Source of the DNA: Glaciihabitans tibetensis
GTDB lineage: Bacteria; Actinomycetota; Actinomycetes; Actinomycetales; Microbacteriaceae
DNA length: 64,000 nt
Assembly (NCBI RefSeq): GCF_003003265.1
Contig: NZ_PVTL01000011.1
Coordinates: forward strand, 1 to 64,000
Direction of reading: 5' to 3'
Shown: piece after piece, positions 27,537 through 36,173 of the stretch
Numbering within the stretch: position 1 is the stretch's first letter
Layout of the letters: every line of letters begins with the position of its first letter
The notes under the pieces: model-generated
The model's database searches: none
What the model was told of the DNA's origin: nothing
What the model saw: the letters and a program-made list of their open reading frames with translations, nothing else
Made by a program: the position numbers and the translations under genes

Positions 27537-29703
27537 ATTCGCTCTCCTCGATCACAGCGCCAGTCCCGGCTGCAGCAGCGGCAGCACCGGCGACGACCGC
27601 GGGCACAGCGCGCAGGGCCGCGACGGTGACGACGGTGCGCTTGAACTCGGGCATGGCCGATACGGGGTCGACCGCGGCCTCGGTCAGCAGGTTCGCGCAC
27701 TGCGACCCGGCATAGTGGAACGGCAGGAACACGGTGTCGTGTCGGATGTTGATCGTGACCTCGGCCATTGCCTCGACCGTGCCGCGCGCGTTGGAGATCG
27801 ACGCGATGTCGCCGTCGACGATGCCGAGTCGCGCCGCCGTGGCCGGGTGGATCTGCACGGTGGCCTCGGGGCGCGCGTTTATCAGTTCGGGCACCCGCCG
27901 GGTCTGAGCACCGGACTGGTAGTGCTCGAGCAGGCGTCCGGTGATGAGAGTGAGAACGCCACCGACCTGGGCGGGCGCGTCTGCGTTTATGCGGGGGTAG
28001 ACCGCGATCAGCCGCGCCCGCCGGTCGGGGAAGGCGAACCCGTCGAGGAACAGCCGGGGCGTACCGCGGGTTCCCGCGGCGAAGGGCCAATATGCGGCGG
28101 CTCCGGTGTCGAGCAGTGCGTGGCTGAGGCCGGAGTAGTCGGCGATGCCCCCGGCTGAGGCGCGGGCAAGCTCGTCGAAGACCTCGCTCGGGACGGTCGA
28201 ATAGGTCGAGGGTGCGTCGAGACGACGCGCAAGTTCGGCCATGATCCACAGCTCGCTGCGCACCCCGGCGGGAGCGTCGAGCGCACGCTGGCGGCGCAGC
28301 ACCCGTCCCTCGAGCGAGGTCATCGTGCCCTCCTCCTCGGCCCACTGGGTCACCGGCAACACCACATCGGCGAGCAGCGCGGTCTCCGAGAGGAAGAAGT
28401 CGCAGACGACGAGCAGGTCGAGTGCTTCGAGCCCGGCGCGCACGGCGGAGACATCCGGGGCCGACACCACCACGTTGGAGCCGTGCACGAGCAGGCAGCG
28501 CACCCCGCCGGCACGCCCCAGCTCGGCTAGCAGTTCGACCGCGGGCACCCCGGGCCCGGGGATCACGGCGGCATCCACTCCCCAGACTCCGGCGACGTGG
28601 GCGCGCGCCGACGGATCGGTGATCTTGCGGTACCCGGGCAGCTGGTCGCATTTCTGGCCGTGCTCGCGACCGCCCTGGCCGTTGCCCTGACCGGTGAGGG
28701 TGCCGTACCCGGAGCGTCCGGTGCCCACCAGACCGAGCACGAGCGCCAGGTTGATCGCGGCGGTCGCCGTGTCTGTGCCGTCGACATGTTGCTCCACCCC
28801 ACGCCCGGTGAGGATGTAGCTGCCGCGACCGTCGGCCAGCCGCCGGGCGACCGCGCGCAGCTGCGCCACCGGAACACCCGTCGCCGCCTGAACCCGCTCG
28901 GGCCACCACACGTTGGCGCTGCGGCGAACGGCGTCGAAGCCGGTGGTGCGGCTTTCGAGGTAGCCGATGTCGGCGAGGCCCTCGGTGATGACGATGTGGG
29001 TGAGGCCGAGCAGCAGGATCAGGTCGGTTCCCGGGGCGGGTTGAAGGTGGATGCCGGCGCCGTCTTCAGTCAGCCGCGCCGTCGACGAACGGCGCGGGTC
29101 ACACACGATCAGCCCGCCAGCAGCCCGGGCCCCGGCGAGGTGCGCGATAAACGGCGGCATGGTGGCGGCGACGTTTGATCCGAGTAGCAGGATCGTGGTC
29201 GCGGCGTCGAGGTCTTCGACGGGAAACGGCAGGCCGCGGTCGGCACCGAACGCCCGGTTTCCTGCGGCGGCGGCGGACGACATGCAGAAGCGGCCGTTGT
29301 AGTCGATGCGGGAGGTCCCGAGCGCCAGGCGGGCGAACTTGCCCAGCTGGTAGGCCTTCTCGTTGGTCAGCCCTCCCCCGCCAAAGACTCCGACCGAGTC
29401 CGCTCCGAACCTGGCACGACTGTCACGGAGGCGGTCCGCGATGAGGTCGAGCGCAGCATCCCACGACGCCTCATCAAACCCACCGTCCGGGCGGCGCACC
29501 AGCGGCTGCAGCACGCGACCGGCTGAACCGAGCAGCTCGGCACTCGTCCACCCCTTTTTGCACAGCCCGCCCCGGTTCGTCGGGAAGGCGCGACCCGCGA
29601 CGGTCACCGGGGTGGGGCCGGAGGGGGAAACGGTCAGGCTCATGGCGCACTGCAGAGCGCAGTACGGGCAGTGGGTGTCTGCCGCGGCGGGTGCTGCCGA
29701 CAT
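27529..29703 (-). CDS. nasA: Assimilatory nitrate reductase, molybdopterin catalytic subunit
   Basis: A 724-residue molybdopterin oxidoreductase reducing nitrate to nitrite in the cytoplasm. The N-terminal [4Fe-4S] motif [11 protein letters not shown] and the later cysteine in GGLCKKGW are present. [18 protein letters not shown] marks the active-site entrance, with the cysteine that ligates Mo in Nas/Nap enzymes, and the C-terminal dinucleotide-binding domain includes [15 protein letters not shown]. No Tat signal is seen, in keeping with an assimilatory enzyme. ATG 29703 has GGAGGAG upstream; the longer open frame to 31059 is a shadow of narK. The C-terminus is Ala-rich. Electrons come from the adjoining FAD/[2Fe-2S] protein. 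Confidence 0.93.
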   Translation of the reverse strand: MSAAPAAADTHCPYCALQCAMSLTVSPSGPTPVTVAGRAFPTNRGGLCKKGWTSAELLGSAGRVLQPLVRRPDGGFDEASWDAALDLIADRLRDSRARFGADSVGVFGGGGLTNEKAYQLGKFARLALGTSRIDYNGRFCMSSAAAAGNRAFGADRGLPFPVEDLDAATTILLLGSNVAATMPPFIAHLAGARAAGGLIVCDPRRSSTARLTEDGAGIHLQPAPGTDLILLLGLTHIVITEGLADIGYLESRTTGFDAVRRSANVWWPERVQAATGVPVAQLRAVARRLADGRGSYILTGRGVEQHVDGTDTATAAINLALVLGLVGTGRSGYGTLTGQGNGQGGREHGQKCDQLPGYRKITDPSARAHVAGVWGVDAAVIPGPGVPAVELLAELGRAGGVRCLLVHGSNVVVSAPDVSAVRAGLEALDLLVVCDFFLSETALLADVVLPVTQWAEEEGTMTSLEGRVLRRQRALDAPAGVRSELWIMAELARRLDAPSTYSTVPSEVFDELARASAGGIADYSGLSHALLDTGAAAYWPFAAGTRGTPRLFLDGFAFPDRRARLIAVYPRINADAPAQVGGVLTLITGRLLEHYQSGAQTRRVPELINARPEATVQIHPATAARLGIVDGDIASISNARGTVEAMAEVTINIRHDTVFLPFHYAGSQCANLLTEAAVDPVSAMPEFKRTVVTVAALRAVPAVVAGAAAAAAGTGAVIEESEYV

Positions 29704-29732
29704 GGTGTCTCCTCCTCTCTGGCGCGGTGTGG

Positions 29733-31178
29733 CTAGATGCGGGTGCCGGCCTTCTTGCCGCCACGCAGGTAGACGACCCCGGTGACGAGAACCATCGCAG
29801 CGTACGCGATCACGAACCAGCCGAGCCCGGCGGTGTAGGTGCCGAACGCGGTCTTCGAGTAGCCGAGCACCTGCGGGATGATGAATCCGCCGTACGCCCC
29901 GATGGCGGAGATGAGGCCGAGGGCCGCGGCGGTTTTGCGCTGCGTTCCGACATCGCCGGAGTTGTTGTGGGCGTCCTTGGTGCCGGCCCGCATCGAGAAG
30001 ATCGTCGGGATCATGCGGTAGGTCGACCCGTTGCCCACGCCGCTCGCGGTGAACAGCACGAGGAAGAAGAGCAGGAAGAGCCAGAAGTTGCCGAGCGGCA
30101 GGGTCACGATCACGGACAGGGCCCCGAGGCCCATCACCACGAACGCGGCCATGGTGATGATGGCTCCGCCGAAGCGGTCGGCGAGCCGGCCACCGAAGGG
30201 GCGGGCAAGCGATCCGACGAGCGATCCGAGGAACGCGAGCGACAGGGTGGCCGAGCCGACCCCGAAGGCGGAGAAGTCCGGAAACTGGTCGGCGATGAGC
30301 TTCGGAAACACCCCGGCGAAGCCGATGAACGACCCGAAAGTGCCGATGTAGAGGAACGCCATGATCCACAGGTGCGGCTCTTTGACTGCAGCGATGGACG
30401 CCGCGAAGTCGGCCTTGGCGCTCGACAGGTTGTCCATCCGACGTGAGGCCCCGACCGCGGCGACCAGGATCAGCGGCACCCAGATCCAGCCGGCGAGCGG
30501 CAGGTTGAGGGTGGCTGCTGCACCGATGGTGATGGCGATCGGCACGATGAGCTGCGCCATCGAGGCGCCGAGGTTTCCGCCGGCGGCATTCAGGCCGAGC
30601 GCGTAGCCCTTCTGGCTCTGCGGGTAGAAGAAGGTGATGTTCGCCATCGAGCTCGCGAAGTTGCCGCCACCGAACCCGGCGAGCGCCGCGATGAACAGCA
30701 TGACGCCGAACGGGGTCTCCGGGTTCGACACGGCGACGGCCAGCGAGATCGCGGGGATCAGCAGCAGCAGCGCCGAAATGATGGTCCAGTTGCGGCCGCC
30801 GAACTTCGGCACCATAAAGGTGTACGGAAACCGCAGGGTCGCCCCCACCAGGCTGGGAATCGAGATCAGCCAGAAGATCTGGCCGGTTTCGAAGGTGAAC
30901 CCGGCCGCCGGGAGCTGCACCACAACGATCGACCACAGCTGCCAGATGACGAACCCGAGGAACTCCGCGAAGATCGACCAGCGCAGGTTGCGGGCGGCGA
31001 TCTTCGCGCCGCCGTTCTCCCACTGGTTTTTGTCCTCGGGGTTCCAGCCGTCGATCCACTTCCCCGGGCGGAAGGTCAGTCCGGGCGCGCTCACCCCGGT
31101 CGGGGAGACGCTTCCCGGGGCCGGGGGCGGGGTGCTGCGGGATGTCTCGGGAAGGGTGTGGGGCATGGTCTCAGTCAT
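29733..31178 (-). CDS. narK: Nitrate/nitrite transporter (NarK/NasA, MFS)
   Basis: A 481-residue MFS transporter with about 12 helices after a 60-residue Pro-rich N-terminus. The two nitrate signatures are present: GFGGGNFASSMANITFFYPQ in helix 5 and GVGNGSTYRMIPTIF in helix 11, with arginines at the expected substrate positions (LRFPYTF and YRMIP). It imports nitrate for assimilation and may also move nitrite. It lies between the nirD-cbiX fusion (59-base gap) and nasA (29-base gap), all on the minus strand. Confidence 0.95.
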   Translation of the reverse strand: MTETMPHTLPETSRSTPPPAPGSVSPTGVSAPGLTFRPGKWIDGWNPEDKNQWENGGAKIAARNLRWSIFAEFLGFVIWQLWSIVVVQLPAAGFTFETGQIFWLISIPSLVGATLRFPYTFMVPKFGGRNWTIISALLLLIPAISLAVAVSNPETPFGVMLFIAALAGFGGGNFASSMANITFFYPQSQKGYALGLNAAGGNLGASMAQLIVPIAITIGAAATLNLPLAGWIWVPLILVAAVGASRRMDNLSSAKADFAASIAAVKEPHLWIMAFLYIGTFGSFIGFAGVFPKLIADQFPDFSAFGVGSATLSLAFLGSLVGSLARPFGGRLADRFGGAIITMAAFVVMGLGALSVIVTLPLGNFWLFLLFFLVLFTASGVGNGSTYRMIPTIFSMRAGTKDAHNNSGDVGTQRKTAAALGLISAIGAYGGFIIPQVLGYSKTAFGTYTAGLGWFVIAYAAMVLVTGVVYLRGGKKAGTRI

Positions 31179-31237
31179 GGTGTCTCCTGGAATCGGCAGA
31201 GCTGTGGCAGAGGTGCGTGCGAGTGGTGCGTGCGCGG

Positions 31238-32332
31238 CTAGGAAGCCGAGGCGTAGAGCTCGGTGACGATGTCGACGAGTTCGGGCGGAGGAGCTGCGGC
31301 GGCGACCAGGAGAGCGTCGCCTGTCAGGGGTTCGGGCAGCTGGGGGTCGACGAGGAGAGGGCGGCTCGTGACATCCGCCCCCGCTTGAGACGCGAGGGTC
31401 GCAAAGTATCCCGGCGCCAGGAGGTACGTCGCCACGACCACGCGGGAGGTCGGGTGGGCGAGCCGCTCGTCGGCGACAGCAGTGGCGACCCGCGGCTCGG
31501 CAGCGGAGATGAACGACACCGTGACCTCGCGGGCAAGCTGCTCGGCGAGCATCGCGCCCACGGTGTGACAGTCGGCGACCGCGGAGGCGTTGCTGGATCC
31601 CGCGGCGGCGAGTACGACCCGGTCATCGTCGCGAAGACCCGCCTCGGCGAGGCGGCGGGCGAGCACCTGAGCCAGGCGGATGTCGGGTCCGAGCGCGCCG
31701 GTGACGTGAACCTCGCGCGGGGCGGCGTCGCGGGCGGCATCGGCGAGGTCGACGTGCACGTGGTACCCGGCGGAGAGCAGCAGGGGCACGATCGTGGCCG
31801 GGGTCCGCTCGTCGAGCGTCGCCATGGTGCCCGGAACGTCGGGCTCCTGCACATCCACAAAAGAGTCGAGCACGGTGAGGTCGGGGTGGGCCTGGCGCAC
31901 GGCTTCAACGAGAGCCGCCACGGCGCGACGGCCCGCGGGATCGCTCGTTCCGTGGGACGCGGCGACCAGTGCCGCCCGATGGGAGACCTGCACCTCGCCA
32001 TTGTGCTCGCGCACCCGCCAGGTCGGCAGGCGCAGCGCGGGCTTGGTGTAGCAGGTGCCGGTGGCGAGGTCGAAGACATCCTTGTGCAGCGGAGAGGCGA
32101 TAGTCGGGCGGTCCCCCTTGGAACCGACGATGCCGCGCGACATAACGAACGCGCCGGTGGCGGGATCCGCGTTGGCCACCGCAAACAGGCGGCCATCGGG
32201 CATCAGGAACAGGGCGACCTGCTCGGTGCCGATCAGCGCGGCTTCTCCCCACAGCGGTTCGAGCTGCTCGCGGCGGCAGACGGTCGTCCAGCTGGCGGAT
32301 GCCACGTGGAGGCCGTGATCGGTAAGGGTCAT
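31238..32332 (-). CDS. Nitrite reductase small subunit NirD fused to CbiX-type sirohydrochlorin chelatase
   Basis: A 364-residue two-domain protein. Residues about 1-118 match NirD (WTTVCRREQLEPLWGEAALI, FAVANADPATGAFVMSRGIVG, IASPLHKDVFDLATGTC), the Rieske-like small subunit that, as usual for NirD, lacks the Cys-His cluster ligands. Residues about 120-364 match a two-repeat CbiX/SirB chelatase with LVAASHGTSDPAG and the metal-site AGYHVHVDL. The chelatase would insert Fe(II) to make siroheme, the cofactor of NirB. ATG 32332 lies six bases after TACAGT, so the mRNA is likely leaderless. First gene of the leftward nitrate operon. Confidence 0.88.
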   Translation of the reverse strand: MTLTDHGLHVASASWTTVCRREQLEPLWGEAALIGTEQVALFLMPDGRLFAVANADPATGAFVMSRGIVGSKGDRPTIASPLHKDVFDLATGTCYTKPALRLPTWRVREHNGEVQVSHRAALVAASHGTSDPAGRRAVAALVEAVRQAHPDLTVLDSFVDVQEPDVPGTMATLDERTPATIVPLLLSAGYHVHVDLADAARDAAPREVHVTGALGPDIRLAQVLARRLAEAGLRDDDRVVLAAAGSSNASAVADCHTVGAMLAEQLAREVTVSFISAAEPRVATAVADERLAHPTSRVVVATYLLAPGYFATLASQAGADVTSRPLLVDPQLPEPLTGDALLVAAAAPPPELVDIVTELYASAS

Positions 32333-32338
32333 GCCGAC

Positions 32339-32344
32339 ACTGTA
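32339..32344 (-). promoter_or_regulatory. -10 element of the leftward nitrate operon
   Basis: Reading the minus strand, TACAGT is followed by six bases and the ATG of the nirD-cbiX gene, the spacing of a leaderless start. The hexamer a usual distance upstream is not close to TTGACA, as expected of a promoter needing an activator. Confidence 0.5.
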
Positions 32345-32360
32345 GGAAACGCATGTTTCC
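32345..32360. promoter_or_regulatory. 16-bp palindrome, candidate operator of the divergent nitrate operons
   Basis: GGAAAC (32345-32350), GCAT, GTTTCC (32355-32360) is a perfect inverted repeat placed directly upstream of the -10 box of the leftward operon, inside its -35/-10 spacer. The HemD/winged-helix regulator of the rightward operon is the obvious candidate to bind it. A GTAAC-N6-CTCAC stretch at 32388-32403 loosely resembles the GlnR half-site pattern. Both assignments are inference. Confidence 0.5.
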
Positions 32361-32510
32361 TGCGGCGACGCCCACCGCGTCGCTCGCGTAACGAAGTCCT
32401 CACGGCCGCGGATTCGCACCGTGAGGCGCCGGTCACACGCCGTTACACGGGCGCAATGGGGCCGTCACGACACGCCCGTAGGGTCGATTCAACTCACCAG
32501 GAGGCCTGCC

Positions 32511-35108
32511 ATGACACCACCATCACCGACCGCCCGGCGCCGCGTAGTGGTCATCGGTGGCGGTCCTGCCGCACACCGGGTCACCGAGTCCCTCGTCTCA
32601 CGCCTGACCGCGGGCGAACCCGAGCTGGAGATCGTCGTTGTTGGGGACGAGCCCCACCTCCCCTATGACCGGGTGTCACTGTCGAAGCGCCTGGAGAGCG
32701 ACCTTGACCTCACCCTCGGAGCGAACGCGTTCTGGGAGCACCCGTCACTCAGCTACCGCTCCGGTGAGCTGGCCACCGCGATCGACCGCGACGCGCGCAC
32801 GGTTCAGCTCGCCGGGGGCGACGCGCTCCCCTACGACGAACTGGTGCTCGCCACCGGTTCCTCCGCGACGGTTCCCCCGATCGAGAATGCTTCCGCCGGT
32901 CACGTGTACCGCACCCTCGCCGACGTTGCCGCGCTCGTCGCGGAGGTCGAGGAGATCGGCGCACGGCGTCGTCGCCCCGCCAACGTCGTGGTGGTCGGCG
33001 GCGGGCTGCTGGGACTCGAGGCGGCCGGCGGACTGCACAAACTCGGGGCGCGCGCCGCGGTGGTGCACTCCGGAGGCTGGCTGATGTCGTCCCAGCTCGA
33101 TCAGGGCGCGGGACAAGCGCTCGGGCGCATCATCCACGGCCAGGGAATCACCCTCCACCTTGGAGTGCGGCCCACCGGCATCCTCCTCGCCCCCAGCGGC
33201 GCCGTGACCGGTGTCAGCCTGACCGACGACACCCAGATCCACGCGGACCTCGTCGTATTCTCCATCGGAATCACCGCACGGGATGAACTCGCCCGTGACG
33301 CCGGGCTCGACCTCGCCCCCCGCGGCGGCATCGTCATCAACGACATCTGCGCCACCTCAGACCCGCGCGTCTGGGCCATCGGCGAGGTCGCCTCCGTCAA
33401 CGGGTCGTGTGTGGGGCTCGTCGCCCCCGCGAACGCCATGGCCGAGGTGGTGGCCGATCGCATCTGGGGTGGAACGGCGGTGTTCCCCGGGGTGGACGAT
33501 GCCACCAAGCTGAAACTCTCCGGCGTCGAGGTCGCGTCCTTCGGCGATGCGATGGCGCGAACCGAACACTCGCTCGAGGTGGTGTACGCCGACCCCGCGC
33601 GTGGCCTCTACCAAAAACTGGTCGTCAGCGACGACGCGAAGACCCTCCTCGGCGGCATGTTCGTCGGCGACGCGAGCCCCTACAGCTCGCTGCGACCACT
33701 CCTCGGCCGCGAGCTGCCCGCGGAGCCCGGCGCCTACCTGGCTGCCGCGGGTGCGGAGCCCCCGGTCGGCGGCGACCTGCCCGATGACGTGCAGCTCTGC
33801 TCGTGCAACAACGTGTCCGTCGGCGACGTGCGCGCAGCCATCCACGGCAGCGACGGGGTGGCCGGCTGCACCGACCTCGGCGAGCTCAAGGCCTGCTCCC
33901 GCGCCGGAACCCAGTGCGGTTCCTGCGTGCCCCTGGTCAAGAAGATCCTCGACACGGAGCTCGCCAAGTCGGGCATCGAGGTGTCGAAGGCCCTCTGCGA
34001 GCACGTGTCCCTCAGCCGCAGCGAGCTGTTCGAATCGGTGCGCATCCTCGGCCTCACCTCCGCGGGCGAGGTGATGGAACGCTTCGGGCACGGCCTCGGC
34101 TGTGACGTCTGCAAGCCCGTCATCGCGAACGTGATCGCCACCCAGACCACCAAGTACATCCTGGACGACGGCACCGGCCCGATGCAGGACACCAACGACC
34201 GAGCGCTCGCCAATATGCAGAAGGATGGCACCTACTCGGTCGTGCCACGCATCCCCGGCGGTGAGATCACCCCGGCGAAGCTGAAGGTCATCGCCGAGGT
34301 TGCCGAGCAGTTCGACCTCTATACGAAGATCACCGGCGGCCAGCGCATCGACCTGTTCGGTGCCCGACTGGAACAGCTGCCCGAGATCTGGGAGATCCTC
34401 GTCGCCGCCGGCTTCGAGTCCGGCCAGGCCTACGGCAAGGGCCTGCGCACGGTGAAGTCGTGCGTCGGGTCGACCTGGTGCCGCTACGGCGTTCAGGACG
34501 CGGTCTCCATGGCCGTGGGCCTGGAGCTGCGCTACCGCGGACTGCGGTCACCGCACAAGTTCAAACTCGGTGTGTCCGGCTGCGCCCGCGAGTGTGCGGA
34601 GGCCCGCGGCAAGGACGTCGGAGTCGTCGCCACCGAGACGGGCTGGAACCTCTACGTCGGGGGCAACGGTGGTTTCCAGCCGGTGCACGCGCAACTGCTC
34701 GCGGGAGACCTCGATGACGCCACCCTCATCAGCTACATCGACCGCTACCTGATGTACTACGTGCGCACCGCCGAGCGGCTGCAGCGCACCGCCCGGTGGC
34801 AGGAGGAGCTGCCCGGCGGGCTCGAGCACGTGCGCGAAGTCGTCTGCGAGGATTCGCTCGGAATCGCGGCAGACCTTGAGGCCGCCATGGCCCTGCACGT
34901 CGGAAACTACGAGGACGAATGGGCCGCCACCCTGGCCGACCCCGAGCGGCTTCGCCGGTTCCGTTCCTTTGTGAACGCGCCGACCACCCCTGACCCCGGC
35001 ATCGCCAAAGTCAGCGAGCGCGGCCAGATGCGTCCGGCCTTTCCCGCGGAACGCACCGACGGCACCGTACTCTTGTCAGGACCTTCCATTCCCGTCAGGG
35101 GGCGTTGA
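32511..35108 (+). CDS. nirB: Assimilatory nitrite reductase large subunit NirB
   Basis: An 865-residue siroheme enzyme reducing nitrite to ammonium with NAD(P)H. In order: FAD domain (VVIGGGPAAHRV), NAD(P) domain (VVVGGGLLGLEAAGGL), BFD-like [2Fe-2S] domain (CSCNNVSVGDV ... CSRAGTQCGSC), a second short cysteine-bearing segment (LGCDVCKPV), the ferredoxin-like half-domain, and the siroheme/[4Fe-4S] motif with SCVGSTWCRYGVQDA and VSGCARECAEARGKD. All cluster cysteines look intact and the length is normal. ATG 32511 follows AGGAGG. It leads the rightward operon with cobA and nnaR. Confidence 0.96.
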   Translation: MTPPSPTARRRVVVIGGGPAAHRVTESLVSRLTAGEPELEIVVVGDEPHLPYDRVSLSKRLESDLDLTLGANAFWEHPSLSYRSGELATAIDRDARTVQLAGGDALPYDELVLATGSSATVPPIENASAGHVYRTLADVAALVAEVEEIGARRRRPANVVVVGGGLLGLEAAGGLHKLGARAAVVHSGGWLMSSQLDQGAGQALGRIIHGQGITLHLGVRPTGILLAPSGAVTGVSLTDDTQIHADLVVFSIGITARDELARDAGLDLAPRGGIVINDICATSDPRVWAIGEVASVNGSCVGLVAPANAMAEVVADRIWGGTAVFPGVDDATKLKLSGVEVASFGDAMARTEHSLEVVYADPARGLYQKLVVSDDAKTLLGGMFVGDASPYSSLRPLLGRELPAEPGAYLAAAGAEPPVGGDLPDDVQLCSCNNVSVGDVRAAIHGSDGVAGCTDLGELKACSRAGTQCGSCVPLVKKILDTELAKSGIEVSKALCEHVSLSRSELFESVRILGLTSAGEVMERFGHGLGCDVCKPVIANVIATQTTKYILDDGTGPMQDTNDRALANMQKDGTYSVVPRIPGGEITPAKLKVIAEVAEQFDLYTKITGGQRIDLFGARLEQLPEIWEILVAAGFESGQAYGKGLRTVKSCVGSTWCRYGVQDAVSMAVGLELRYRGLRSPHKFKLGVSGCARECAEARGKDVGVVATETGWNLYVGGNGGFQPVHAQLLAGDLDDATLISYIDRYLMYYVRTAERLQRTARWQEELPGGLEHVREVVCEDSLGIAADLEAAMALHVGNYEDEWAATLADPERLRRFRSFVNAPTTPDPGIAKVSERGQMRPAFPAERTDGTVLLSGPSIPVRGR

Positions 35109-35111
35109 CCC

Positions 35112-36173
35112 ATGGACGTTTCACTCGACCTCTCCGGCCGACACGCGCTCGTGGTGGGCACAGCGCGCGCGGCCAGGCGCATCGTCGCGCGCTATCGTGC
35201 CGGCGGCGCGGTGGTCGTCCTCGTCTCCGCCGGGGACGCGTGCGCGCGTCTCGGTCGGGTCGCGGCGGGAACGGATGCCACGCCTCCCGCCCTGGTCGTT
35301 TGGGTCGACGGTCGCCAGGCACTGCGCGAGGTTCTCGCCGAGCACGCCTCTCGCCTCCGGATCTGGTTCGTCACCGAACAGGGTGCGCCGGAGCTCCCCC
35401 GGGGTCAGGTCACGCTCGTCGGAGGAGGACCGGGCGACACCGACCTGATGACGGTCGCCGGCCGCCGCGCCCTGGCCGAGGCGGATGTGGTGCTGTTCGA
35501 CCGTCTCGCTCCCCAGGAACTGATGGCCCAGTGGGCGCCGGGCGCCGAGTTCATTGACGTGGGAAAGACCCCCGGCCATCACGCCGTACCCCAGGGCGAA
35601 ATCGAGTCCCTTATGGTTGACCACGCGCTCCGCGGCAACCGGGTCGTGCGTCTCAAAGGCGGCGACCCGTTCGTCTTCGGGCGCGGCGGCGAAGAGGTGC
35701 TCGCCTGCCGCCGCGCGGGCGTGCCCGTGACCGTTGTCCCCGGAGTGACCAGCGCCATCTCCGTGCCCGCCGCCGCCGGGATTCCGGTGACTCACCGCGA
35801 CGTCAGCCGCGCCTTCACCGTAATCTCCGGACACACACCCTTCACCGAGGAGGAGCTCGCCCACCTCGTGGGCCTCGGCGGCACGATTGTGGTGTTGATG
35901 GGCGTGAACACGCTGCCCCACCTCGCCGCGGGCCTGCAACGCCACGGGATGGCAACGGACATGCCGCTCGCAATCATCGAGCGGGGGTACAGCATCGCGC
36001 AGCGCACCACGGTCACCTCTGTCGGCGGAGTCACTCCCCTGCTCGCGACGGTGGCCCCGCGTTCTCCCGCGGTAATCGTCATCGGTGAAGTGGTGCGGGT
36101 CGCAGCGTGGGATGATGGCCGCAACGCCGAATCACACGACCTTGTAAGGACGATCGCCGACCTCGCCCCGTGA
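35112..36173 (+). CDS. cobA: Uroporphyrinogen-III C-methyltransferase with shortened N-terminal domain
   Basis: A 353-residue protein. Residues from about 99 on form a complete SAM uroporphyrinogen-III methyltransferase ([58 protein letters not shown]), making precorrin-2 for siroheme. The first 95 residues look like a remnant of the NAD-binding half of the CysG precorrin-2 dehydrogenase ([27 protein letters not shown]), but the glycine-rich loop is altered and the rest of the usual 200-residue domain is missing. Whether it still oxidises precorrin-2 is doubtful. It begins 3 bases after nirB and overlaps nnaR by GTGA. Confidence 0.9.
   Translation: MDVSLDLSGRHALVVGTARAARRIVARYRAGGAVVVLVSAGDACARLGRVAAGTDATPPALVVWVDGRQALREVLAEHASRLRIWFVTEQGAPELPRGQVTLVGGGPGDTDLMTVAGRRALAEADVVLFDRLAPQELMAQWAPGAEFIDVGKTPGHHAVPQGEIESLMVDHALRGNRVVRLKGGDPFVFGRGGEEVLACRRAGVPVTVVPGVTSAISVPAAAGIPVTHRDVSRAFTVISGHTPFTEEELAHLVGLGGTIVVLMGVNTLPHLAAGLQRHGMATDMPLAIIERGYSIAQRTTVTSVGGVTPLLATVAPRSPAVIVIGEVVRVAAWDDGRNAESHDLVRTIADLAP

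Noticed and set aside
27529-31059. 1176-codon minus-strand frame suggesting a NarK-NasA fusion
   Set aside because: The upstream 452 codons are the wrong frame of narK; nasA has its own GGAGGAG and ATG at 29703.
32388-32403. Definite GlnR binding site
   Set aside because: Only one AC-N9-AC pair with partial match to the consensus; kept as a hint within the intergenic finding.
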